A stretch of DNA of 5,920 nucleotides from Pseudomonadota bacterium (lineage in GTDB: Bacteria; Pseudomonadota; Gammaproteobacteria; Acidiferrobacterales; Acidiferrobacteraceae). Position numbers and translations under genes: made by a program. A model generated the notes under the pieces. The model saw only the letters and a list, made by a program, of their open reading frames with translations. It was not told the DNA's origin and did no database searches. The stretch lies in NCBI GenBank assembly GCA_021795255.1, contig JAJYPQ010000270.1, positions 1 to 5,920 of the forward strand, read 5' to 3'. This document shows positions 1 through 5,174 of the stretch, in pieces. The number at the start of each line of letters is the position of its first letter. The stretch's first letter is position 1.

Positions 1-814
1 GATCTTCCGATACTCGTTCGGCATGCGCGAGCCGACTTGCCAGCGCCGGACACTGGGCGATCGTGTCCTGGAAGAACACCTCTACCGATTTTGTCCGGGT
101 CTTCATGTAATAAGGCCATACGACGGCCCCGACGCTCGTGATCCCGCCCGTGAGAGGAATCACCCAAAACCAACCGTGATCGAACCAGTATATCGAAATA
201 TTTCCCTCGGCTTGCCCTTCGTTGCGTAAAGCCCCTCGAAAGTGCGCGTAAAGCGCCGCGGTGTTATGGCGCTTGTCGCGCCTTTTGCTGCGCATGCGGT
301 TCCCTAAAAACGTGTCGCGTCCTGACGCGTCGACCACAAAACGCGCTCGAAACTCCCGTTGTCCGCAAGCCTGCTCCGCCTGTACGAGAGCGCCTTCCTC
401 ATTCGGCCCAAAGTTTACGTCACGGACCCGACACCCCTCCAGCGTTACCGCGCCCTTGGCTGCCGCGTTACGGAACAAGATCTCGTCAAACTCTGAACGC
501 CGCACCTGATAAGTGTACGGCATGGTCTTATTCCAGGCGTCGGCGAACTGAAAGGTTTGGCAACTATCCTGATGCCAAGGAGACACAAATTCCGCGCCCC
601 ACTTTTCCATACCAATGGATTTAATGGCCTCACCGACCCCAAGTTTCTCGAATAACGGAAGGTTGGCCGGCAGCAGAGATTCACCGATATGAAACCTCGG
701 GTGGCGGTTCTTCTCGGTCAACACGACTCGATAGCCGCGTTCGGCAAGAAGGGCGGCGACGGTAGAGCCGCCCGGACCCCCCCCTATGACAAGGACGTCG
801 CAACACTCTTGCAT
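1..814 (-). CDS. Flavin-dependent halogenase-like FAD oxidoreductase, 3' end cut off by the window
   Basis: The gene reads leftward from an ATG at 814-812 and is open for 271 codons to the window edge, so its C-terminal part is missing. The N-terminus has a Rossmann FAD-binding signature, VIGGGPGGS at residues 9-17, followed by an acidic residue at 34. IGESLLP lies at 43-49 and an EKWG segment, with Lys71 where halogenases of the CmlS/PltA type carry the catalytic lysine, at 70-73. VDASGRD lies at 161-167. Residues 215-220 read WFWVIP, an exact match to the WxWxIP motif of flavin-dependent halogenases. Known halogenases use FADH2 from a partner reductase, O2 and halide to halogenate aromatic or carrier-bound substrates. 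Many relatives annotated 'tryptophan halogenase' have no proven activity and some sit in aryl-polyene-type pigment clusters. The substrate cannot be read here, and a monooxygenase or reductase role is possible. GGAG at 824-821, six bases upstream, supports the start. Confidence 0.85.
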   Translation of the reverse strand, partial: MQECCDVLVIGGGPGGSTVAALLAERGYRVVLTEKNRHPRFHIGESLLPANLPLFEKLGVGEAIKSIGMEKWGAEFVSPWHQDSCQTFQFADAWNKTMPYTYQVRRSEFDEILFRNAAAKGAVTLEGCRVRDVNFGPNEEGALVQAEQACGQREFRARFVVDASGRDTFLGNRMRSKRRDKRHNTAALYAHFRGALRNEGQAEGNISIYWFDHGWFWVIPLTGGITSVGAVVWPYYMKTRTKSVEVFFQDTIAQCPALASRLAHAERVSED

Positions 815-820
815 GGCTTT

Positions 821-824
821 CTCC
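821..824 (-). promoter_or_regulatory. Ribosome binding site of the halogenase-like gene
   Basis: The minus strand reads GGAGAAAGCC directly before the ATG at 814. GGAG is separated from the start by six bases, a normal Shine-Dalgarno distance. It fixes this ATG as the start and leaves the FAD-binding strand correctly placed at the N-terminus. Confidence 0.6.
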
Positions 825-869
825 AAAGAGCGGTGTTCTGTTATCACGTTTCTCGCGCGTATGCGGATG

Positions 870-897
870 ATAGTACTGGCCCCGCCTACTCAACCAA
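870..897 (-). promoter_or_regulatory. Candidate sigma-70 promoter for the halogenase-like gene
   Basis: On the minus strand TTGGTT (897-892) and TACTAT (875-870) are separated by 16 bases. Each agrees only partly with the TTGACA and TATAAT consensus (three and four of six). The position, about 55 bases before the ATG at 814, would leave a leader of about 50 bases containing the ribosome binding site. The match is weak and could be chance. It would make the gene independent of the upstream hemolysin III gene. Confidence 0.25.
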
Positions 898-919
898 GCC
901 AAGGCAGCGGTCCTTGCTT
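896..919. repeat. Imperfect inverted repeat in the spacer after the hemolysin III gene
   Basis: AAGCCAAGG (896-904) and CCTTGCTT (912-919) can pair with one bulged base around a seven-base loop. The hairpin lies about 40-60 bases beyond the stop codon of the hemolysin III gene on the minus strand. No T-run follows it on either strand, so it is not a classical intrinsic terminator. It could still be a weak transcription stop or RNA-stabilising element, or chance. It overlaps the -35 end of the candidate halogenase promoter. Confidence 0.25.
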
Positions 920-957
920 GTCACCTAAGGTCGCGCTTGTAGCGGCCCGATGGGAAA

Positions 958-1611
958 CTATCCTAGATACTGGTTTATGGCCCAGAACTGAAAGGCGGTT
1001 CCGAGCAATGCGCAAATATGGGAGATCGCATGAAAATACTTGACGCGGTCATGGACTAAAAATAGCACGCCGACAACGTACCATGCACCACCCAAGGCGA
1101 GCGCGACCAGGACGGATGTTGCCGTATGTTGAAATAGCGGCCTAGCCCCTAAAGCCGTAAGCCATCCCATCCCCTGGTATAGCCAGGCCGAGCGGCGTGG
1201 GTAGTCTAGGGGATCGCGCACCATGAGTCCCACGGCGACCGCTACCAGCAGCCACTCACAGAGGCATAGGAACAGCCCGAGCGAACCGCGCACCATGAGC
1301 AAGGCCACAGGGGTATAGGTCCCCGCTATGAGAAAGGTGATCGCGGTTCGATCCAGACGCTGAAAGCGGTCTTTGGTGGGGCCGTGGCCAAGGATATGAT
1401 AAAGGGTCGACGTTCCATACAAAATAACCATACTCACGGCAAAAACGGCGGCGCAAAAAAGCGGCAAGGCTCGGCCGTGATAAGCCGCCTCGGTAACCAA
1501 TGCGAATGCACCCGCTACGGCCAACAGAAGACCAAGTCCGTGCAAGGCGCTGTTTACGATTTCTTCTTGCGGGGATTGAACGGCATCGTCGCAAACTCTT
1601 TGGTTACTCAT
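958..1611 (-). CDS. Hemolysin III / PAQR family seven-helix membrane protein
   Basis: This 217-residue protein has the usual length and layout of the bacterial hemolysin III family (COG1272, E. coli YqfA-like). Seven hydrophobic segments can be seen near residues 22-43, 48-67, 89-107, 110-131, 143-156, 163-186 and 194-212, so it is an inner-membrane protein. The family's metal-site residues are present: Ser68 and His72 in STLYH, Asp87 after helix 2, and His194 and His198 in HAISH; the early E17/N20/H24 triad is also intact. In eukaryotic PAQR relatives the equivalent residues bind zinc, and some have ceramidase activity. The name hemolysin comes from a Bacillus cereus protein and does not establish toxicity; the bacterial role is unclear. 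The ATG at 1611 is preceded by only a weak GAG ribosome binding site. Spacers of 262 and 143 bases separate it from its minus-strand neighbours, so it is probably transcribed on its own. Confidence 0.9.
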   Translation of the reverse strand: MSNQRVCDDAVQSPQEEIVNSALHGLGLLLAVAGAFALVTEAAYHGRALPLFCAAVFAVSMVILYGTSTLYHILGHGPTKDRFQRLDRTAITFLIAGTYTPVALLMVRGSLGLFLCLCEWLLVAVAVGLMVRDPLDYPRRSAWLYQGMGWLTALGARPLFQHTATSVLVALALGGAWYVVGVLFLVHDRVKYFHAISHICALLGTAFQFWAINQYLG

Positions 1612-1873
1612 GGTGTACTCGCTGTGCCGCCCTTGATCGCTTCGGTGGGCCCCGGCGCGCGGCCCCTTGTGAGTGTGCGATACTGGGCCTCCGGTCTATC
1701 GATCGGGCCGAAAGAACGCCTTGCTTCGCCCCTGTGTCTTACCTCGGCCGGGCACCTGGCGTGCAAGGCCTTGCCTGGTCCCGCCCAACCGGGCCCTTAA
1801 GGTACACGGGCCATTCAGGCGTAGCAACACGGCGGTCTGTGTCGAGTTTGGCCTTGCGGGCCCCAATGCGCTG
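1612..1873. other. GC-rich intergenic spacer without a recognisable gene
   Basis: This 262-base gap between two minus-strand genes holds no convincing coding sequence; the plus-strand open frames crossing it continue antisense into the flanking genes and look like no known protein. It contains several short palindromes: GCAAGGCCTTGC at 1763-1774, a GGGCC/GGCCC pair at 1647-1665, and another GGGCC/GGCCC-type pair around 1791-1812. The heptamer GCCTTGC occurs three times on the plus strand, at 1718, 1768 and 1851. None of the hairpins is followed by a T-run on the minus strand, so no standard terminator is evident. A promoter for the hemolysin III gene should lie here, but I see no strong match. 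Confidence 0.5.
1763..1774. repeat. Perfect 12-base palindrome GCAAGGCCTTGC
   Basis: The sequence equals its own reverse complement over 12 bases. It lies about 150 bases upstream of the hemolysin III start and about 100 bases beyond the peptidase stop. It could be a dyad binding site for a regulator; nothing else ties it to a function, and in GC-rich DNA it may be chance. Confidence 0.3.
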
Positions 1874-2539
1874 CTAAAAGCTGGGCTGCGCGCCCCGCTT
1901 ATGAAGCTCCTTACGGCGTTGTTCGTAATCGGGCATGATTCGCTCGAGTTCGCGCCAAAATCGAGGCCCGTGATGGGCGTGGATCAGGTGACAGAGTTCA
2001 TGCGCCACGACGTAGTCGAAAAGCGGTGCGGGGACCAGCATAAGGCGCCAGTTGAGACTTATGGTGCCGCGTGCCGAACAGCTGCCCCAACGGGTTTTTT
2101 GGCCGGCAATGCGGATGTGCTGCGGGGCCCGTCCGACGAGCGGAGCAAAATGAATAATTCGGGCAACGCCCTGATGGCGCGCCGCTTCGCGGTACCAGGC
2201 CTCAAGCGCCGCACGCGCCCGGTCTTCGTTCGCCGCAACCACAGCTAGGGTCAGGCCGTCGCGTTTGACGGTAGCGGCGCCCGGCCGGTAGTCAACCTGA
2301 AGATGGAGTACCAAGTCGAGATAAGTCAAAGGCAGGCCGGTCGCAAACGGCGGGGCCTTGGGCGCTTGATCGAGCCGGCTTAAGGTTCGCTTAATCCAAT
2401 CGGCCTTCGCATCGAGGAAGGCATCGATGTCGCGCTGACTGGTCGATGTCGGCACGAGCAGGCGCACATCCCCGGCTGGACTGATTTGTAGGCACAGGGT
2501 GCGCCGCCTGCGGCTCCGGACCAGCGCGTACGGGGGCAA
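1874..2539 (-). CDS. COG1451 / YgjP-like zinc metallopeptidase domain protein (DUF45)
   Basis: The 221-residue protein matches the YgjP/DUF45 family throughout. The N-terminus has the basic RSRRRRTL run (8-15) and the KADWIK segment near residue 46. KTRWGSCS and ISLNWRL precede the zinc motif HELCH at 180-184, with Glu181 as the predicted general base and His190 in HHGPRFW as the third zinc ligand. It is probably a cytosolic peptidase related to the SprT/M48 group; no signal peptide or membrane helix is seen. Substrates are unknown for most members, and some genomes place these genes near restriction systems, which is not the case here. The chosen start is a TTG at 2539-2537, two bases after the rubredoxin stop (TAG CC TTG). 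No better in-frame start precedes the conserved region, so translation is probably coupled to rubredoxin. The stop is TAG at 1876-1874. Confidence 0.88.
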   Translation of the reverse strand: MPPYALVRSRRRRTLCLQISPAGDVRLLVPTSTSQRDIDAFLDAKADWIKRTLSRLDQAPKAPPFATGLPLTYLDLVLHLQVDYRPGAATVKRDGLTLAVVAANEDRARAALEAWYREAARHQGVARIIHFAPLVGRAPQHIRIAGQKTRWGSCSARGTISLNWRLMLVPAPLFDYVVAHELCHLIHAHHGPRFWRELERIMPDYEQRRKELHKRGAQPSF

Positions 2540-2541
2540 GG

Positions 2542-2721
2542 CTAAATCTCGATCATCTCGAACTCATCTTTGGTGGCCCCGCAATCGGGGCAGGTCCAGT
2601 TTTCAGGTACGTCCTCCCAGCGCGTGCCGGGGGCAAGCCCATGCTCTGGAAGACCTTTTTCTTCTTCATAAAGGAAACCGCAAATGACGCACATATAGAC
2701 TTTCGGGGGGTTTGAGTTCAT
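2542..2721 (-). CDS. Rubredoxin
   Basis: This is a 59-residue rubredoxin, a small cytosolic electron carrier with one iron held by four cysteines. The two ligand pairs are C11-x-x-C14-G and C44-x-x-C47-G. The GxxWEDVPENWTCPDCG stretch (32-48) and Tyr9, Tyr18 and Trp42 of the aromatic core are typical. The frame is open farther upstream, but the family starts right before the first cysteine pair, so the ATG at 2721-2719 is preferred; a longer start would overlap hemH and add unrelated sequence. No good Shine-Dalgarno lies before it (GGCAAGATAACGGCT). Rubredoxins serve alkane hydroxylases, oxygen or superoxide reduction and other redox enzymes; no such partner is nearby. It is divergent from hemH. 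As general knowledge, a rubredoxin gene divergent from thiD-thiE-hemL recurs in gammaproteobacteria, suggesting an iron or redox link that is not established. Confidence 0.93.
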   Translation of the reverse strand: MNSNPPKVYMCVICGFLYEEEKGLPEHGLAPGTRWEDVPENWTCPDCGATKDEFEMIEI

Positions 2722-2740
2722 AGCCGTTATCTTGCCATGA

Positions 2741-2757
2741 TTTCGCTTCTCGTGAAA
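2741..2757. repeat. Imperfect dyad, possible operator
   Basis: TTTCGC (2741-2746) and GTGAAA (2752-2757) are inverted repeats matching at five of six positions, with a five-base centre. The dyad is centred in the divergent intergenic region, immediately upstream of the hemH -10-like hexamer and near where the minus-strand -35 would be. That position suits an operator controlling both directions, but the half-sites are short. Confidence 0.3.
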
Positions 2758-2772
2758 CGCGGCCGCAAGCAG

Positions 2773-2778
2773 TACAAT
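2773..2778 (+). promoter_or_regulatory. Candidate -10 element for the hemH-thiD-thiE-hemL operon
   Basis: TACAAT differs from TATAAT at one base and ends seven bases before the hemH ATG. If used, transcription would begin at or next to the A of the ATG, giving a leaderless message. The lack of a Shine-Dalgarno before hemH agrees with this. No convincing -35 is present, so an activator would be needed or the true promoter is elsewhere. Confidence 0.35.
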
Positions 2779-2785
2779 CGGACGC

Positions 2786-3766
2786 ATGACGACCCGCACT
2801 GCCATTGTTCTGTGCAACCTCGGGGGGCCAGACTGCCTCGCGGCCGTAGAACCGTTCTTACGCAACCTCTTTTCCGATCCCGATATCTTTCAGTTGCCGC
2901 TTGCAGCCATAACCCAGCGGGCGTTCGCGTATGCGGTGGCCCGTCGCCGGCGCGTGGAGGCGAGTCGCGGATACGCAGCGCTTGGCGGTGCGTCTCCGAT
3001 CGGGGCTAATACCCAAGATCAAGCGCGGGCTTTGGAGCGGGCATTGTCGGATTTGAAGGTGCGGGTCTTTGTATGTATGCGTTACTGGCACCCTTTTACA
3101 GCCGAGGTCGTCGCCGCTCTCAAGGCGGGCGGCTTCGAGCGGGTTGTCCTGTTGCCGCTGTTCCCGCAGTACTCTTTGACCACCAGCGCATCGGCGCGTA
3201 ACGAATTCACCCGCCAATGTCGCCGCCTCCATTACCGTCCTGATGTCCGATGTATCGGCTCATGGTATGAGGAGGAGGATTACTTACGCGGTATTGTCGC
3301 GGACATCCAGGCAATGGTGGAGCGTTTTTCAGAGCCCGACCCCGCCCGGATTAGCCTGCTCCTGTCGGCGCACGGGGTGCCAAAGATGTTGATCGAGCGA
3401 GGCGACCCCTATCAGCGCGAAATTGAGGCGACCGCCGAACACGTGAAGAAACGGCTGGGCTGGCCGCAGGTCACGTTGTGTTATCAAAGCCGAGTAGGGC
3501 CGCGCGAATGGCTGAGGCCTTATGTGGACGATGTGATCCGGGACCAGGGACGCGCCGGGGTGAGCCAGATACTGGTTTACCCGATCGCCTTTGTGTCGGA
3601 TCACATCGAGACGCTCTATGAGCTCGGTATGACTTATGCCGCGCTGGCTACAAGAGCGGGGGTGAGGGAGTACCACGTCGTGCCCGGCCTTAACGACAAG
3701 CCCTTGCTTATCAGCGCCTTGGAGCGTCTTGCCCGGGCCGCCCTTCAGGAAGAGAGGCGATTGTGA
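2786..3766 (+). CDS. hemH: Ferrochelatase (protoporphyrin ferrochelatase)
   Basis: HemH inserts ferrous iron into protoporphyrin IX, the last step of protoheme synthesis, in the cytosol or at the inner membrane face. The 326-residue length is normal for bacterial ferrochelatase. NLGGP lies at 11-15, the MRYWHPF substrate loop near residue 99, and LFPQYS near residue 128. The catalytic His196 is in SAHGVP and Glu275 in SDHIETLYE, at the same relative distance as His263 and Glu343 of the human enzyme. CYQSRVGP lies just before the C-terminal third. There is no C-terminal iron-sulfur extension. The ATG at 2786 gives the right N-terminus; no ribosome binding site is visible and a -10-like TACAAT sits seven bases upstream. 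The TGA stop overlaps the thiD GTG by four bases. It is the first gene of a unit that ends, within this window, with hemL, so an early and the terminal heme enzyme are likely co-expressed. Confidence 0.96.
   Translation: MTTRTAIVLCNLGGPDCLAAVEPFLRNLFSDPDIFQLPLAAITQRAFAYAVARRRRVEASRGYAALGGASPIGANTQDQARALERALSDLKVRVFVCMRYWHPFTAEVVAALKAGGFERVVLLPLFPQYSLTTSASARNEFTRQCRRLHYRPDVRCIGSWYEEEDYLRGIVADIQAMVERFSEPDPARISLLLSAHGVPKMLIERGDPYQREIEATAEHVKKRLGWPQVTLCYQSRVGPREWLRPYVDDVIRDQGRAGVSQILVYPIAFVSDHIETLYELGMTYAALATRAGVREYHVVPGLNDKPLLISALERLARAALQEERRL
3747..3757 (+). promoter_or_regulatory. Ribosome binding site of thiD, inside the end of hemH
   Basis: AGGAAGAGAGG precedes the GTG at 3763, with its last GAGAGG five bases from the start. 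This purine-rich stretch supports the GTG start and translation re-initiation at the GTGA overlap with the hemH stop. Confidence 0.55.
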
Positions 3767-4563
3767 ATCCACCTATCGTATTAGTGTTTGCGGGCAATGA
3801 TCCGACCGGCGGAGCCGGCCTTCAGGCCGATGCCGGAGCGCTTGTGAGCATGGGCTGCCACCCGGCCCCAGTCGTGACCGCGGTCACTGTGCAGGATACC
3901 TTCGGCCTCAAGGCCTTCACGGCGATCGATGCGGCCCTGGTGGTGGCCCAAGCCCGGGCCATCCTTGAGGATATGCCGGTCGCCGCATTCAAAGTGGGCA
4001 TGGTGGGAAGTCTTAGTAATCTGGCCGCCATCGCCGAAGTGATTGCCGACTACCCGAACATTCCGGCAGTCGTGGATCCGGTATTGAGCACCGGCCGCGG
4101 CGATGAACTGAGCGACGAGCCGTTAGAGCCCGGCTTTCGTTCGCTTCTCTGCCCCCTGGCCACTTTGATTACCCCTAACAGCCGGGAGGCCAGACGGTTG
4201 GTGCCGGAGGCGGACACCCTTGAGGCCTGTGCCCAAGGGCTAATGTCGCTGGGATCTCGGTATGTGCTTATAAGCGGTACCCATGAGCCGACCGCGGCTG
4301 TGGTCAATCTCCTCTATGGGCATCGGAAGTTGCTGGAGCGGTTCAGTTGTAAGCGCCTGCCCGGCGAGTATCACGGATCGGGATGCACGCTCGCTTCGGC
4401 GTGCGCGGCGGTCTTGGCGCAAGGTCTTGAGCCTGTCAACGCGATCGTTCAGGCCCAGGAGTACACTTTTAAGACGCTCGAGAAGGCTTGGCGTTTAGGG
4501 ATGGGGCAGGAAATACCCGACCGCCTGTTCTGGGCTCGCGAAGAGGGAGACGCGTTCGATTGA
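3763..4563 (+). CDS. thiD: Hydroxymethylpyrimidine/phosphomethylpyrimidine kinase
   Basis: ThiD phosphorylates HMP-P to HMP-PP (and can phosphorylate HMP), supplying the pyrimidine half of thiamine in the cytosol. The 266-residue protein has the ribokinase-fold signature AGNDPTGGAGLQAD at residues 10-23, a VTVQDT segment near 44, FKVGMVGS near residue 81, VDPVLSTGRG near 107 and TPNSREA near 139. The C-terminal anion-hole motif is GSGC at 205-208, with Cys208 matching the conserved cysteine of the family, followed by TLASA. Length and order are normal, and there is no fusion to ThiE as in some bacteria. The start is a GTG at 3763 that overlaps the hemH stop as GTGA; no other start lies before the conserved glycine-rich loop. 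Its TGA stop overlaps the thiE start. The ThiD product is a direct substrate of the next enzyme, ThiE. Confidence 0.95.
   Translation: MNPPIVLVFAGNDPTGGAGLQADAGALVSMGCHPAPVVTAVTVQDTFGLKAFTAIDAALVVAQARAILEDMPVAAFKVGMVGSLSNLAAIAEVIADYPNIPAVVDPVLSTGRGDELSDEPLEPGFRSLLCPLATLITPNSREARRLVPEADTLEACAQGLMSLGSRYVLISGTHEPTAAVVNLLYGHRKLLERFSCKRLPGEYHGSGCTLASACAAVLAQGLEPVNAIVQAQEYTFKTLEKAWRLGMGQEIPDRLFWAREEGDAFD
4543..4549 (+). promoter_or_regulatory. Ribosome binding site that decides the TTG start of thiE
   Basis: GAGGGAG lies ten bases before the TTG at 4560, within the end of thiD. It supports TTG over the ATG at 4488, which would overlap thiD by 76 bases and add 24 residues with no family counterpart. 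Confidence 0.5.
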
Positions 4564-5174
4564 GGATCCGCGGCCTCTACGTGGTGACAGACGCAGGCTG
4601 CTGTCGTGAAGAGGGTTGGACGCGCGTGGAGGCGGCCTTGCGTGGCGGCGCGAACATGCTCCAGCTCCGCTGCAAGGGCCCGCACCTATCCTTGGAGACC
4701 GCCCGCCGGTTGGTATCTTTGGGCCATGCCTTCGGCGCCCCCGTGATTGTGAATGACGATGTCGAGCTCGCGCGCGCGAGCGGCGCCGATGGCGTGCACT
4801 TGGGCGAAGGGGATAAAAGCATCACAGAGGCCCGGTTCGCGCTCGGACCGCACGCGATCATCGGGGCGTCTTGTTATGCGAGCCTCGCCCGCGCCCGCGA
4901 TGCCGCTTGGCAAGGCGCCGATTATCTTGCCTTCGGAAGCTTTTTCCCGTCGCGCACCAAGCCGCAGGCGGTGCGCGCGACCCCTGATCTCTTAGACGCT
5001 GCCCGATCCTTGGGAAAGCCACTTGTCGCCATAGGTGGCATCTTGCCGGACAACGCCGGCCCCCTGATCGCAGCCGGGGCCGTGGCCGTGGCCGTGGTCG
5101 ATGGGGTCTTTGGCCAGGACGACATCGCGGGCGCGGCCCGCGCCTATCAGTATCTTTTTAAGGAGCCACCATGA
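4560..5174 (+). CDS. thiE: Thiamine phosphate synthase
   Basis: ThiE joins HMP-PP from ThiD to the thiazole phosphate, giving thiamine phosphate and pyrophosphate. Numbered from the TTG, the 204-residue TIM-barrel protein has GLYVVTD (5-11), QLRCK (35-39, pyrophosphate and substrate binding), VNDD (64-67), GVHLGEGD (78-85), IIGASC (100-105), the [10 protein letters not shown] loop (125-134) and AIGGI (157-161). All family motifs are intact, and the length is close to the roughly 210 residues of E. coli ThiE. The start is an inferred TTG at 4560 forming a TTGA overlap with the thiD stop; an ATG at 4488 in the same frame is less likely, and the next in-frame GTG codons would cut into the first beta strand. 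The stop overlaps hemL as ATGA. A GCCGTG hexamer is repeated three times at 5079-5096 and encodes the AVAVAV strand without changing its length. Confidence 0.94.
   Translation: MRIRGLYVVTDAGCCREEGWTRVEAALRGGANMLQLRCKGPHLSLETARRLVSLGHAFGAPVIVNDDVELARASGADGVHLGEGDKSITEARFALGPHAIIGASCYASLARARDAAWQGADYLAFGSFFPSRTKPQAVRATPDLLDAARSLGKPLVAIGGILPDNAGPLIAAGAVAVAVVDGVFGQDDIAGAARAYQYLFKEPP
5161..5165 (+). promoter_or_regulatory. Ribosome binding site of hemL
   Basis: AGGAG, within AAGGAGCCACC, ends five bases before the hemL ATG at 5171. It is the best Shine-Dalgarno in the operon and lies in the last codons of thiE, so hemL may be translated more strongly than its neighbours. Confidence 0.75.

Larger units (their letters stand above)
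2722..2785. promoter_or_regulatory. Divergent intergenic region between the rubredoxin gene and hemH
   Basis: These 64 bases must hold the promoters of both transcription units unless they lie inside the neighbouring genes. On the plus strand TACAAT (2773-2778) is one mismatch from the -10 consensus, but no good -35 lies 16-18 bases before it. On the minus strand GATAAC (2731-2726) is a weaker -10-like hexamer. An imperfect dyad, TTTCGC-N5-GTGAAA, lies at 2741-2757 between them. Neither gene has a clear ribosome binding site. I see no Fur-box-like sequence and no TPP riboswitch. Confidence 0.5.

Noticed and set aside
261..684. Small open frames on both strands at 261-509 and 445-684
   Set aside because: They are shadow frames of the halogenase-like gene, whose minus-strand frame is open from 814 to the window edge with family motifs throughout.
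958..1611. Hemolysin III protein as a toxin or virulence factor
   Set aside because: The family name is historical. Bacterial members are widespread membrane proteins with PAQR-type metal residues, and nothing nearby suggests a secretion or toxin system.
1384..1877. Two overlapping plus-strand open frames (1384-1800 and 1500-1877)
   Set aside because: Both run antisense across the start of the hemolysin III gene and into the spacer, overlap each other in different frames, and resemble no known protein.
1673..2248. 191-codon plus-strand open frame
   Set aside because: It is antisense to the YgjP-like peptidase, has no recognisable domain, and its composition fits a GC-rich shadow frame. The minus-strand protein carries an intact HELCH zinc motif.
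2722..2865. Longer rubredoxin with a 48-residue N-terminal extension starting at 2865
   Set aside because: The extension would overlap hemH and its promoter region, has no rubredoxin similarity, and the ATG at 2721 gives the normal family length of 59 residues.
3329..3772. 147-codon minus-strand open frame
   Set aside because: It lies wholly antisense to hemH and the thiD start, where the plus-strand product has intact catalytic residues.
5079..5096. GCCGTG tandem hexamer repeat
   Set aside because: It encodes the alternating Ala-Val beta strand of ThiE at normal length, so it needs no explanation beyond codon choice; no expansion of the protein is seen.
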